Assembly (NCBI GenBank): GCA_049840515.1
Contig: JASGKW010000005.1
Span: 1 to 64,000 of the forward strand
Source: Muricomes sp049840515
Lineage (GTDB): Bacteria; Bacillota; Clostridia; Lachnospirales; Lachnospiraceae
DNA: 64,000 nucleotides
Reading direction: 5' to 3'
Part shown: positions 26,602-35,827 of the stretch, in pieces
Position numbering within the stretch: the stretch's first letter is position 1
Layout: every line of letters begins with the position of its first letter
The notes under the pieces: generated by a model
Database searches by the model: none
What the model was told of the DNA's origin: nothing
Seen by the model: only the letters and a program-made list of their open reading frames with translations
Translations under genes and position numbers: made by a program

Positions 26602-28443
26602 ATGGCATTAATCAAGTGTCCGGAGTGTGGGAGAGAGGTGAGCGATAAGGCAAAAAAGTGTATTAATTGCGGTTATCCCATCTGTGAGATTAAGAATGAA
26701 ACTGTATCTGTAGGCTTTAATGGTGAAGTCGTTTCTAAGAAGAGACATAACAAAATTCTTTATGGCGGGGCCGCTGTTTTATGCATTATTATAGCTGCAA
26801 TGTTTGCCATTTTTTATAAGGGCAATAGCAATGGAGCAAGAGATGTAGCACCTTCTGTTCTTGTCAATGAGGATGGAACTGCATTTGTGCGAGACGGCAA
26901 AAAACTAATAGAAATAAAAGGTGATGCGCTTAGCGGAAAGGTTAGCAGAGACAGGAATCACATTATTATTCTTGAAGAAGATGGGACCTTATATACATAT
27001 GATAAAAATGGAAATCATAAAGAAAAGGTTGCCGAAAATGTAACACAGGTAGCTGAAGTTCGGGATAATGGTATCATTTATAATATCCAGCGGGAGTCCA
27101 GTGCGACAGTGGATAAAGTTTTGGAAGCGATTGTTGACGATTATTCAGAATATACAACTTTTGATGTAGTAAAGTCGGTTTTTGAAAGTACATATGAAGA
27201 CAAAACCGTTATATCTGCCAAAGCTATGTACTATTCTTTGGTAGGTGACTTCTATGAGGATGATGCAGCAAGTCAGGTGGAGATATATCGCTATATTTTT
27301 AAAACTAAGAAAACGGAGGCCTTAGGCAATTTACAGCAGTATGTGTTATCAAGGTATACGCTAAACATGATTTTTATAGATTCCAGGGGTATCTATGCGT
27401 GGAATGAAGCAGAAAAAGAGCCTGTGAAGATATCTTCTTACAAAGATGCTGAAGCAGTTAAGTTATTAGGTGTATCTGATAATGGGAAGCTTGCAGCCTG
27501 GGCAGAAGGTATAAATGAGGCAACTGAGGTATATGTCTCAGAGGAGGGGGAAAAAACAAAGGTTGGAAATTTTGATGATATAGATGGTGAATATCAGATT
27601 TCACAGGTTGAGCTTGTAAATAATGGGACAGAAGCCATTTTTTATCATACTGGTTCGGAAAAAATATTCAGGAAGAAACAAGGAAAAGAACCTCAAGAAA
27701 TACATGCCGGCGGCAATGTTGAGCTTGCAGGAATATATTCTGCAAAAGATAAGATTTCAATAAACGAAAAGGCTAAGGTTGAAGAACTTTATGTTGAAGT
27801 TGAAAGTAATAATGAAGATGGGAAAATAGATTTATACTGTATTGAAGAAAATGGGGAAAGACAAAAGCTGCTTTCTGACATTACTCTCATTTGGTATATA
27901 AAGAATGGAAAAGTATTTTATGAAAAAGATGAAGAGACTTTATATTGCGCTGATTTAGGGAAAATGGAAGTAAAGAACGAGACAAAGCTTGCATCAGATG
28001 TTATGAGTACAGAATGCTCTTTTGATGGAAGAGTGCTTTATTTTCAAAAGCTTAATGATGTCGAAGAACTTACATCGTTATATGTAGTCAGGACAGATGG
28101 TAAAATCCTGGAACCTGAAAAAATTGCTTCTGGAGTGTCAGGTTACAATATAAGTGAAGATGGAATGGGAGTGGCTTATACTGCACAGGGGAGAGCAATA
28201 GAAGATGCCTCTGGTTCATATGGAGAACTTTATGTAAAATATATGGGAAAAGATGCGAAAAAAATAAGCAGTGATGTCGCCTGGGTTTACTCTAATAAGG
28301 AATATAGTATAATAGATGTGAGCGAGTTGGCATTTTTTAAATATGATACTCTGAATGATGATAATAAAATAATCGGCAATTATGAGATATATGACGGAAA
28401 GAATGTCAGCATTATTGGAAAAGAATTAATATTTTCAAGATAG
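26602..28443 (+). CDS. Zinc-ribbon, membrane-anchored protein with repeat-rich extracellular domain
   Basis: 613 residues. Residues 1-27 form a zinc ribbon (CPECG...CINCG). One membrane helix follows at about 53-72 (ILYGGAAVLCIIIAAMFAIFY). The remaining 540 residues are outside and rich in repeated beta units, such as DGTLYTYDKNGN, DNGKLAAWAEG, NGTEAIFYHTG and DGRVLYFQK, suggesting a beta-propeller of the TolB/DUF5050 kind. Similar zinc-ribbon/one-helix design recurs in the genes at 38164 and 39434. Function unknown; sensing or envelope binding is only a guess. Confidence 0.75.
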   Translation: MALIKCPECGREVSDKAKKCINCGYPICEIKNETVSVGFNGEVVSKKRHNKILYGGAAVLCIIIAAMFAIFYKGNSNGARDVAPSVLVNEDGTAFVRDGKKLIEIKGDALSGKVSRDRNHIIILEEDGTLYTYDKNGNHKEKVAENVTQVAEVRDNGIIYNIQRESSATVDKVLEAIVDDYSEYTTFDVVKSVFESTYEDKTVISAKAMYYSLVGDFYEDDAASQVEIYRYIFKTKKTEALGNLQQYVLSRYTLNMIFIDSRGIYAWNEAEKEPVKISSYKDAEAVKLLGVSDNGKLAAWAEGINEATEVYVSEEGEKTKVGNFDDIDGEYQISQVELVNNGTEAIFYHTGSEKIFRKKQGKEPQEIHAGGNVELAGIYSAKDKISINEKAKVEELYVEVESNNEDGKIDLYCIEENGERQKLLSDITLIWYIKNGKVFYEKDEETLYCADLGKMEVKNETKLASDVMSTECSFDGRVLYFQKLNDVEELTSLYVVRTDGKILEPEKIASGVSGYNISEDGMGVAYTAQGRAIEDASGSYGELYVKYMGKDAKKISSDVAWVYSNKEYSIIDVSELAFFKYDTLNDDNKIIGNYEIYDGKNVSIIGKELIFSR

Positions 28444-28620
28444 AAAACGGAGTCTTATGCGAGAAAGCAAAGGAAATAGGCTGCGGTGCAATTGCTATCA
28501 CCGGAAATCCGGAATATTACAGCCGGTTTGGATTTGTCAGCGGCAAGTCAAAAGGGGTGTATTACAAAGATATGCCGAGGGAAGAGGATGCGCCGTTCTT
28601 TATGGTAAAGGAGAATGGCT
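28443..28620 (+). pseudogene. GNAT acetyltransferase remnant (C-terminal part only)
   Basis: Just after the stop of the previous gene an open frame without a start reads ENGVLCEKAKEIGCGAIAITG, then PEYYSRFGF and PREEDAPFFMVKE. This is the C-terminal half of a GNAT N-acetyltransferase (acetyl-CoA loop region and the YYSRFGF strand). The N-terminal half is missing and the frame runs into the methyltransferase start. It marks an old deletion or recombination scar. Confidence 0.7.
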
Positions 28621-29166
28621 ATGGATTTAAAAACGAAACTGGAAATTCCTGGAAGAATTGCTGAACTAAATCCCAGGGATACCTTGGAACGAATCGGTCT
28701 TAAAGGCAGCAGTACTTTTTGTGATGTGGGGGCCGGCACAGGGGTCTTTACATTTGAGGCTGCCCAAATAACAGATAACAAAGTGTATGCTGTGGAAATC
28801 TCAAGTCAAATGATGGAGATATTACAGTCGAAGGTAAGGGAAAAGAATCTTAAAAATGTAGAAATAATCAATGGAATCAAGGGAGTACCGGATTCTTCCT
28901 GTGATGTTGTTTTACTTTGTACGGTTTTACATGAAGTGCCTGATGTTCAGGGTATGATGAATGAGATAAAAAGGATATTGGCTGAGGACGGAATTTTAGC
29001 TGTTATTGAGTTTCATAAACACCAGACACCGGGAGGCCCTCCCATGGAAATACGTTTGGATAGTGCGCGGCTGGAAAAAGAGCTTCGAGAATGTGGATTA
29101 CACCAGACACAGAATTTTACATTGGGAGAGAATTTTTATTGTTCTGTTTTTCATCTAAAAGTTTAG
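28621..29166 (+). CDS. Class I SAM-dependent methyltransferase
   Basis: 181 residues from ATG 28621 (seven bases behind AAGGAG; the ATG at 28615 is too close). Motif I for SAM binding FCDVGAGTGVFTFEAAQ at about 33-50, acidic residue in AVEISSQMMEIL, then SCDVVLLCTVLHEV and a short C-terminal sheet. Methyltransf_11/UbiE-like fold; the methyl acceptor cannot be told. Upstream lies a GNAT remnant and downstream an aldo/keto reductase 19 bases away. Confidence 0.85.
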   Translation: MDLKTKLEIPGRIAELNPRDTLERIGLKGSSTFCDVGAGTGVFTFEAAQITDNKVYAVEISSQMMEILQSKVREKNLKNVEIINGIKGVPDSSCDVVLLCTVLHEVPDVQGMMNEIKRILAEDGILAVIEFHKHQTPGGPPMEIRLDSARLEKELRECGLHQTQNFTLGENFYCSVFHLKV

Positions 29167-29185
29167 GTTTGAAAGGAGTAATATT

Positions 29186-30211
29186 ATGAAGACAATTGAT
29201 ATAAACAAAATTCCTCAGATAAAGCTGGCAGATGGAGAATCTATTCCGGCGATTGGGATGGGGACGTTTGGAAATGACAAATATACGTCAGAAGAAGTTT
29301 CAAATGCGGTGTATAATGCAATTAAAATTGGCTATCGTTTTTTTGATGGTGCGGCTGCATATGGAAATGAAAGTGACATAGGAAAAGTGTATTCAAAGGC
29401 ATTTGATGATGGAATTGTAAAGAGGGAAGATTTATATATACTGTCAAAGCTGTGGAATAACATGCATGGAAAGAGGGACGTTCTGGTTGCGGTGTCTAAG
29501 ACATTGAAAGATTTGCAGCTGGACTATCTGGATGCTTATTTAGTACACTGGCCGTTTCCAAATTATCATGCGCCGGGAGCAGGTGTTGATGACCGCCACC
29601 CGGATGCGCGCCCATTTTTTATTGAGGAATTTATGGAAACATGGGAGCAGATGGAGAGGCTGGTAGATATGGGACTTGTCCGCCACATCGGAGTCTCCAA
29701 CATGACCATTCCTAAATTGAAAGAATTGCTGCCCCTGTGCAGGATTAAGCCAGTCTTTAATGAAGTGGAAATACATCCTGCATTTCAGCAATGGGACATG
29801 TTTGATTATTGCAAAAGCCAGGGTATTGTGCCAATAGCATATTCTCCGCTGGGTTCTGCCGAGAGGCCCAAGCGGGACACGGAGCCCGGCGATACGATGG
29901 TGCTGGAAATGCCGGAGCTGGTGGAAATAGCAAAAGCCCATGGAGTCCATCCTGCTCTGATTTGCATTAAGTGGGCGGCACAAAGAGGACACATTCCTGT
30001 GCCGTTTTCTGTGAGAGAGCCGGAATATTTCAGTAATCTTGCCGCTGTTACGGAAGACCCCCTGACGGATGAAGAGATGGAGATTATCCGCAAAGCTGAC
30101 AAAAATGACCGTCTGATAAAAGCCAAGGTATTTTTGTGGCCGGGAGCTGAAAACTGGAGGAATATCTGGGATTTGGACGGCAAAATTGACAGAACAGGGT
30201 GGCAGTCATAA
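29186..30211 (+). CDS. Aldo/keto reductase
   Basis: 341 residues. The NADPH-dependent TIM barrel has its catalytic tetrad visible: Asp and Tyr in RFFDGAAAYGNE, Lys in ILSKLW and His in YLVHWPFP. GVSNMTIPKL and IAYSPLG are also typical. The N-terminal LADGESIPAIGMGTFG is standard for AKRs. The extra segment around HAPGAGVDDRHPDARPF is a loop insertion. Likely reduces an aldehyde or keto-sugar. Ribosome site GAAAGGAG. Confidence 0.88.
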   Translation: MKTIDINKIPQIKLADGESIPAIGMGTFGNDKYTSEEVSNAVYNAIKIGYRFFDGAAAYGNESDIGKVYSKAFDDGIVKREDLYILSKLWNNMHGKRDVLVAVSKTLKDLQLDYLDAYLVHWPFPNYHAPGAGVDDRHPDARPFFIEEFMETWEQMERLVDMGLVRHIGVSNMTIPKLKELLPLCRIKPVFNEVEIHPAFQQWDMFDYCKSQGIVPIAYSPLGSAERPKRDTEPGDTMVLEMPELVEIAKAHGVHPALICIKWAAQRGHIPVPFSVREPEYFSNLAAVTEDPLTDEEMEIIRKADKNDRLIKAKVFLWPGAENWRNIWDLDGKIDRTGWQS

Positions 30212-30241
30212 AGCAGGATGTCTTAAAGTAGGGAGGTGCCT

Positions 30242-30653
30242 ATGAAATCAAAGTTATTGACGGTAATATTAGTGTCAGCAGCTGCCCTGCTGTCCGGGTG
30301 CGGCAATTCAAATGCCGGGGACAGTAGTAAAGGCGAGAAAAACACATATCAGCATATCAGCCAGGAAGAGGCAAAGAAACTGATGGACACAGAAACCGGT
30401 TATATTATACTGGATGTGCGCACACAAGAAGAATATGAAGAAGGACATGTTGTGGAAGCTATGTGCATTCCGAATGAGACCATAGATGATACTGTGACAG
30501 AACAATTGCCAGATAAAGACGCAGCTGATACTTGTCTATTGCCGAAGCGGAAACAGGAGCCAGCAGGCATCAAAGAAGCTGGCAGACCTTGGATATACAA
30601 ATATCCAGGAGTTTGGCGGGATTAACACATGGCAGTATGAGGTAGAGCAATAG
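30242..30653 (+). pseudogene. Rhodanese-domain lipoprotein, frameshifted
   Basis: ATG 30242 behind GGGAGG. Signal peptide with lipobox LLSGC, then a rhodanese domain: HISQEEAKKLMD, IILDVRTQEEYEEGHV. The catalytic loop VYCRSGNRS and ADLGYTNIQEFGGINTW lie in another frame. Dropping the G at 30527 joins LPDKDAA to ILVYCRSG and the gene then runs to TAG 30651-30653 (about 136 residues). Frame 1 instead ends at 30625 without the active-site cysteine. Would be an outer-surface sulfurtransferase-like protein. Probable sequence error or recent break. Confidence 0.78.
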
Positions 30654-30669
30654 AATGAGGGCCTTATAG

Positions 30670-31035
30670 ATGATATTATTTATTCAGTGTTTGATACTGA
30701 TATTGTGTACCTTATTTACAATCCTGATTTTACCTGCACAATACCGAAATCCCTTGTCTCAGTTTGCATTATATCCAACTGAAATCAAGAAGCGTGTCTA
30801 AATTGCCGCAGTATAAAGATTTTATAGCCTCCGTGGAACACAAGAACTGGAAACCGAAAATATTGGGTGCACTGGTGATTGTGGTGTTTCTAACTGTGCT
30901 GGTATATTTTTCGGGAAAGAGGACATTTGAAACAGCATTTTCCCATTCATCGGAGCGCTAAAAGGATGTGCAATAGGTACTATTGCTGTGCTCATATCCG
31001 CTTCTCTAAATTTCATTATTGGTTCGTTTTTGTAA
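30670..31035 (+). pseudogene. Degenerate small membrane protein gene
   Basis: ATG 30670 opens a frame (MILFIQCLILILCTLFTIL...YPTEIKKRV) that stops at 30799. Another frame continues directly with SKLPQYKDFI and a membrane helix (LGALVIVVFLTVLVYFSG) to 30961, and the first frame then continues with a third hydrophobic stretch (GTIAVLISASLNFIIGSFL) to 31035. At least two shifts are needed to read one protein, so it is probably a decayed gene. Family not recognised. The rest of 30,654-31,119 shows nothing else coding. Confidence 0.5.
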
Positions 31036-31119
31036 TGGGGCTCCAATATTGGGAGGCGGAAGTGAGGTCACGCTATGTACCGGATTGACGAACCTATATA
31101 ATAATGCTATTCTTATTTT

Positions 31120-31135
31120 ATACCCCCGAGGGTAT
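31120..31135. promoter_or_regulatory. CsoR-type operator upstream of csoR
   Basis: ATACCC-CCGA-GGGTAT, a 16-bp dyad 16 bases before the csoR start; the same arms recur twice before the ATPase gene. Suggests autoregulation. Confidence 0.7.
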
Positions 31136-31150
31136 TAGGGAGGTGAGTAA

Positions 31151-31426
31151 ATGCGCCAATGTATGGATTCAGATAACCTTCACAGAAGGCTGAATAAAAT
31201 TATGGGACAAATTAAAGCTATCGACAAAATGGTAGATGAAGATATTCCCTGTGAAGATGTCCTGATTCAGATTAACGCCGCTAAAGGGGCTCTTCATAAG
31301 GTCGGTCAAGTGATATTGGAAGGACACCTGAATCATTGTGTTCGAGAAGGGATTGAGCATGGTGACGCCGACAAGACTATTTCTGAATTTGCCAAAGCAG
31401 TTGAGCATTTTTCAAGAATGACATAA
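31151..31426 (+). CDS. csoR: Copper-sensing transcriptional repressor (CsoR)
   Basis: 91 residues, all-helical DUF156/CsoR family. The Cu(I) ligands of CsoR, Cys-His-Cys, are visible as Cys34 (IPCEDVL), His59 and Cys63 (GHLNHCV). FrmR and RcnR relatives differ at these positions. In the copper-free form CsoR binds GC-rich dyads and blocks transcription. Dyads with ATACCC/GGGTAT arms lie before its own gene and before the ATPase gene, supporting a local copper-response circuit. Ribosome site GGGAGGTGAG. Confidence 0.9.
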   Translation: MRQCMDSDNLHRRLNKIMGQIKAIDKMVDEDIPCEDVLIQINAAKGALHKVGQVILEGHLNHCVREGIEHGDADKTISEFAKAVEHFSRMT

Positions 31427-31440
31427 TATGGTTTAGACTA

Positions 31441-31467
31441 AAGCAGCCAAAATATGGCTGCTTTTTT
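31441..31467 (+). terminator. Terminator of csoR
   Basis: AAGCAGCCA (31441-31449) and TGGCTGCTT (31455-31463), followed by a T-run. Confidence 0.8.
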
Positions 31468-31468
31468 A

Positions 31469-31530
31469 TTGACAAAAGCATACCCATAGGGGTATACTTT
31501 TGGATGGAATACATATACCCCTATGGGTAT
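31469..31530 (+). promoter_or_regulatory. ATPase promoter with two CsoR-type operators
   Basis: TTGACA (31469-31474), 18-base spacer, TATACT (31493-31498). Dyad ATACCC-ATAG-GGGTAT (31480-31495) covers the spacer and reaches the -10 box. A second dyad ATACCC-CTAT-GGGTAT (31515-31530) lies near the transcription start. Confidence 0.8.
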
Positions 31531-31544
31531 ATCGGGAAGGAGTG

Positions 31545-33404
31545 ATGTTTTTGATTAAATTATTAAAAGATGACGGGAAACGAACAGTTCTGTTTCTCTG
31601 TGTATCGTTGGTGTCTTTGGTAATCAGCTTCTTTGATATTGGAAATTTCCGTGTAAATGCAGCATGGGCGGCTATTCTGCTTTGTGGAATCCCCATCATC
31701 AAAGGTGCCATTGCCGGCCTTGTCACGGAATTTGACATTAAGGCGGATGTTTTGGTTTCTCTGGCCCTGATTGCCTCGGTTATCATAGGTGAGATCTTTG
31801 CTGCCGGGGAGGTGGCATTTATCATGACCATTGGAGCATTTTTGGAAGAGCGGACTGTCGCAAAAGCCCGCGCCGGAATTGAAAAACTGGTCCATCTCTC
31901 TCCGGCTACCGCCCGGGTTTTGCGCGATGGGGAGGAATATATCATTCCCTCTGAACAGGTAAAGGCAGGTGACACGCTCCGGATACTGGCGGGGGAAACC
32001 ATTGCAGTGGATGGTGTGATTATCCGGGGTCAAACCTCTGTTGACCAATCTGTTATGACAGGTGAATCCCTCCCGGTGGATAAAAGTGAGGGAGATGAAG
32101 TTCAGAGTGGTACGGTCAATCAATTCGGGACTTTTGAGATGACCGCTCAAAAAGTGGGAGATGACAGTTCTCTGCAGCGCATGATTCGGCTTGTGGAGTC
32201 GGCGGATGCGGGGAAGGCTCAAATTGTCAGTCTGGCTGACCGCTGGGCTACCTGGATTGTGGTCATTGCCCTTGCCTCAGCAGGCATTACATGGGCTGTC
32301 ACTGGTGAGGTAATCCGCGCTGTGACTATACTTGTTGTATTCTGCCCCTGTGCATTAGTACTGGCAACACCCACCGCAATTATGGCTGGAATAGGAAATG
32401 CCACAAAATATGGTATTCTCATCAGCCAGGGAGATGCATTAGAACGGCTTGCGGTGGTAAAACGAATTGCTTTTGATAAGACAGGAACGCTTACATATGG
32501 AAAACTGTCTGTGTCGCGGGTGGAAAGTTGTTTGCCGGGTATTGACAAGGATAAGTTGCTTGAACTGGCTGCCAGTGCCGAACTTCGCTCTGAGCATCCG
32601 CTGGGAAAATCCATTGTGGCGGAGTACCGCCTGGTGAAAGGGGAGTCCCCCTGTGCGCCTGAAACCTTTCAACTTTTGCCGGGTAGGGGTGTCAGGGCGG
32701 TTATAAAGGGTTATGAAATTTTTGCAGGAAATGAAGCAATGGCGGCAGATAATGGATTTGTTTTATCCGAACAGCTTGCGGAAAGAGCCAGTGATGCCAA
32801 AGCGGATGGCAGTACAGTTATATATGTGATGGATCAGGAGAATATGATTGGTCTGATTGCCCTTTCTGACACCATGAGACCTGATGCAGTGCAGACTGTC
32901 CAGGAAATAGGTGCTACAGGAACAAAAGTGACTCTGCTCACCGGAGATGCAGAGCAGGCGGCCGATCATATTGCAAAGATTGCGGGCATTGCCGATGTGC
33001 AGACAAACTGTCTGCCGGAGGATAAGCTGATTGCCATAAGGCGGTATCAGAAAAAAGGCGAGCCTGTTTGCATGGTGGGAGATGGTATCAATGATGCGCC
33101 TGCACTCAAAGCGGCACAAGTGGGAATTGCCATGGGAGGTATAGGCAGCGATATTGCTATAGAGGCGTCAGACATTACTCTGGTTGGCGATGATATAAAA
33201 GAAATTTCCCATCTGATTTTGCTTTCCCGTAAAGTGATGAAAACCATCCATATTAATCTTGGGGTTTCCATGCTTCTCAATTTTGCCGCTATTGCGCTTG
33301 CTATTACGGGGATTTTGAACCCAGTGGTGGGGGCGCTGGTACATAATGTAGGTTCTGTAGCAGTTATTATCAATTCATCTTTACTATTGAAATGGAGGAA
33401 ATAA
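31545..33404 (+). CDS. Heavy-metal P1B-type ATPase, probably copper exporter
   Basis: About 619 residues. Shows the membrane metal site FCPCALVLATPTA (CPC), phosphorylation loop FDKTGTLTYG, actuator motif MTGES, nucleotide-domain HP pair SEHPLGKSI and hinge GDGINDAPAL. The last helices end HNVGSVAVIINSSLLL. It has no N-terminal HMA metal-binding domain, shorter than most CopA. The CsoR operators in its promoter argue for copper as the exported ion; sequence alone would also allow zinc or cadmium. Start uncertain: ATG 31545 is very close to AAGGAG, while TTG 31551 has better spacing. Confidence 0.85.
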   Translation: MFLIKLLKDDGKRTVLFLCVSLVSLVISFFDIGNFRVNAAWAAILLCGIPIIKGAIAGLVTEFDIKADVLVSLALIASVIIGEIFAAGEVAFIMTIGAFLEERTVAKARAGIEKLVHLSPATARVLRDGEEYIIPSEQVKAGDTLRILAGETIAVDGVIIRGQTSVDQSVMTGESLPVDKSEGDEVQSGTVNQFGTFEMTAQKVGDDSSLQRMIRLVESADAGKAQIVSLADRWATWIVVIALASAGITWAVTGEVIRAVTILVVFCPCALVLATPTAIMAGIGNATKYGILISQGDALERLAVVKRIAFDKTGTLTYGKLSVSRVESCLPGIDKDKLLELAASAELRSEHPLGKSIVAEYRLVKGESPCAPETFQLLPGRGVRAVIKGYEIFAGNEAMAADNGFVLSEQLAERASDAKADGSTVIYVMDQENMIGLIALSDTMRPDAVQTVQEIGATGTKVTLLTGDAEQAADHIAKIAGIADVQTNCLPEDKLIAIRRYQKKGEPVCMVGDGINDAPALKAAQVGIAMGGIGSDIAIEASDITLVGDDIKEISHLILLSRKVMKTIHINLGVSMLLNFAAIALAITGILNPVVGALVHNVGSVAVIINSSLLLKWRK

Positions 33405-33406
33405 AA

Positions 33407-33586
33407 ATGAAAGAATGGATTTTATTTGGATTGTTTTTGATTGTGGGATTAGGAATGCTTATTTCCGGAATTATTTATATAGTCAAGGAAAAGCATGATT
33501 TGGAATCCGTGAAAATTTACAGGGTGGTATCAATCATTGGAGCAATATTGGCAATCGGTGCTGTAGTTTATAGAGTATTAACGTAG
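33407..33586 (+). CDS. Small two-helix membrane protein in copper operon
   Basis: 59 residues from ATG 33407, nine bases after GGAGG (33394-33398), which lies inside the end of the ATPase gene. Two membrane helices: ILFGLFLIVGLGMLISGIIYI and VVSIIGAILAIGAVVYRV, joined by a charged loop KEKHDLESVK. Family not recognised. Two-base spacing after the ATPase stop suggests it is co-translated and may assist or modulate the pump. Confidence 0.7.
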   Translation: MKEWILFGLFLIVGLGMLISGIIYIVKEKHDLESVKIYRVVSIIGAILAIGAVVYRVLT

Positions 33587-33735
33587 CAACAGGTTGGTCT
33601 TCATAGTATGCTATTTGTCAGCCCTGATTTGATTTTATGTGCATTATCCAAGTTTAATTATTCAGTTTTATGATGGGTATACTGTAATTCTACACAGAAT
33701 GGGGAATATATATGTGATGTGCGCGTGATTTATCA

Positions 33736-33764
33736 TTGACAGATATCATCATAGATGATAAAAT
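33736..33764 (+). promoter_or_regulatory. Promoter with dyad upstream of metal-type importer
   Basis: TTGACA (33736-33741), 17-base spacer, TAAAAT (33759-33764). TATCATC-ATA-GATGATA (33744-33760) is a perfect dyad filling the spacer, with another TATCAT half at 33731. It looks like a metalloregulator box. The rest of 33,587-33,857 shows no gene. Confidence 0.65.
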
Positions 33765-33857
33765 GTTGAACCAATAAAACACAACAAAAATGGATAAGTA
33801 GTTTCTGAATAAAGTTGCAAATGGAATAGTATTTTAGGTTGGGTCAGGTGTAAGTTT

Positions 33858-34984
33858 ATGATAAATCCTTCTACAGCAAAATTGTCTGCTCAGGCACAGG
33901 AATCTGAAAAACGCCTGAATTGGATTAGTGTACTCTCTTTGGGGAGTGCACTTATTGTTTTATTCATAATATGTATGATTTCCGGCAGATACAGCATTGG
34001 CAAAGCAGACTTACTGAAAGCTGTCTCACATGGACTGCTTGATGCCGTTATTTATGTCCTTGAATTGCCCGCAAAAATGTTCCCTTTTTTGAATTACCAG
34101 ATAGCTAATCCCATTGCTGTAACATGGGAACCAAATGTGGATATTGTTTTGTGGACAGTACGTTTTCCAAGGATTTTGGGTGCTGCTTTAGTGGGGGGAG
34201 TCTTTCTATTACTGGAGCACATTACCAAGGTGTTTTTCAAAACCCCTTGGTATCCGATAATATTCTTGGTGTATCTGCGGGAGCTGGCTTTGGAGCAGCT
34301 ATGGCTATCGCTATGGGATTGCCCGGATATTTCATCGGCATTTTTGCGTTTGCGGGGGCATCGGCAGCGGTTTTTATCACTTACTCAGCCAGCCATATAT
34401 TTACCGGGAATCCAACATTATTACTGGTTTTAACAGGTACAGTGGTCAGCAGCCTTTTTTCTGCTTTTCTTTCAATTATACAATTTCTGGTGCCGCCTGA
34501 AACAAAATTACCTGCCATCGTTTTTTGGTTAATGGGTTCCTTTGCAAGGCTTAACATGGCCAGCCTGGCTATTATGGCTCCAATTGTTATTGCTGGTTCC
34601 ATCCTGCTTTTTCGCCTGCGGTGGAAATTAAATATTTTGTCTTTAGGTGATAACATGGCCCATTCTCTGGGTATAAATGCCGGGCGTACACGACTTATAA
34701 TTATAGCCCTTTCTACTCTCATATCGGCAGTCACTGTCAGCTACTGCGGGATTGTGGGCTGGGTGGGGGTTGTGATTCCTCAGGTGACCAGGATGGCGAT
34801 TGGGCCTGATAATCGCCGCTTAATTCCTACCAGCTTTTTTGCCGGTTCGCTTTTTATGATGTTTGTAGATTTGATTTGCCGCACATTGACGGCGGCAGAG
34901 CTTCCTGTTGGCATCATTACTGCTATTATTGGTGCACCGCTATATCTGATGCTTTTGAACCGGGTGCGAAAGGGGTGGTTGTAA
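33858..34984 (+). pseudogene. FecCD/BtuC-type ABC permease, frameshifted in a G run
   Basis: Begins at ATG 33858 (RLNWISVLSLGSALIVLF), includes VRFPRILGAALVGG and then shifts. The continuation in another frame reads SLSITGAHYQGVFQNPLVSDNILGVSAGAG, the classic FecCD motif. The break is inside GGGGGG (34193-34198): one extra G would restore the frame and give about 375 residues with eight to ten helices. Later motifs GIVGWVGVVIPQVTR and LPVGIITAIIGAPLYLMLL are intact. Imports a siderophore, haem, cobalamin or similar metal compound. Homopolymer shortening suggests a sequencing error. Confidence 0.82.
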
Positions 34985-35787
34985 TGGCCTGTACTATCGA
35001 AATGAAGAATGCCAGTTTTTCCTACGATGGAAAAACAGATATATTTGCGGATTTAAACTGTACAATCAAGAGCGGTGAGGTTTTTTGTATCCTTGGACCA
35101 AATGGTACAGGAAAATCTACTTTACTGAACTGCCTGATGAACTTTCAGCGGATTAAACAAGGAGAAATCCTTCTGGACGATGTTAATATTACTAAAATAG
35201 AGACGAACGAGCTGGCTAAGCGTATAGCACTGATTCCACAGACTCATCAGCTCTCATTTCCTTACAAGGTAATAGACCTTGTTCTGATGGGAAGAACGCC
35301 CCATCTAAATTCCATGTCATCCCCTTCAGGTGAGGATTATGATGCGGCAGTATCGGCCATTGAAACAGTGGGAATCGGAGATTTAGCTTACCGGCCATGC
35401 AGCCAGCTTTCGGGCGGTCAATTGCAGCTTGTGATGTTTGCACGCGCTCTGGCACAGCAATCAGATATGATTCTGTTGGATGAGCCCACTTCCCATTTGG
35501 ATTTTGGCAATCAAATGAGGGCTTTGGATGCAATTTTTGCCATGCGGGATAAAGGCATCGGCATGATAATGACTTCTCATTATCCAGACCACGCCTTCCT
35601 TGGATGTGACAGGGTGGCCATTATGAGTGAAAAAACATTCAAAGCAGTTGGGCCGCCTGATGAAGTGGTGACAGAAGAAGCGCTCCGGGAGATTTATAAG
35701 ATAGATATTCGTGTTATGGAGCTTGAAAACGGTATTGGCAGAAAGGTCTGCATACCATTAAGAAAAGGTTTCAACAGCGAAAGCTGA
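34984..35787 (+). CDS. FecE/BtuD-type ABC importer ATPase
   Basis: 267 residues from ATG 34984, sharing one base with the permease stop. Walker A GPNGTGKSTLL, Q-loop IPQTHQLSFPY, signature LSGGQLQLVMFARAL, Walker B MILLDEPTSHLD and switch His in MTSHYPDHAF. The Q-loop and VLMGRTPH motif are those of iron-siderophore/cobalamin importers. Works with the permease before it and the binding lipoprotein after it. Confidence 0.9.
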   Translation: MACTIEMKNASFSYDGKTDIFADLNCTIKSGEVFCILGPNGTGKSTLLNCLMNFQRIKQGEILLDDVNITKIETNELAKRIALIPQTHQLSFPYKVIDLVLMGRTPHLNSMSSPSGEDYDAAVSAIETVGIGDLAYRPCSQLSGGQLQLVMFARALAQQSDMILLDEPTSHLDFGNQMRALDAIFAMRDKGIGMIMTSHYPDHAFLGCDRVAIMSEKTFKAVGPPDEVVTEEALREIYKIDIRVMELENGIGRKVCIPLRKGFNSES

Positions 35788-35827
35788 TAAAATAAATCAA
35801 AAGAGGAAAAGAGAAAAGGAGAAAAGA

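Noticed and set aside
30181..30241. Third copy of the 103-nt leader RNA
   Set aside because: CATAAAGCAGGATGT before the rhodanese gene shares a few bases, but the order and helices of the motif are absent.
30764..30961. Independent small membrane protein gene
   Set aside because: It lacks a ribosome site and its sequence directly continues the broken frame from 30670, so it is part of a decayed gene.
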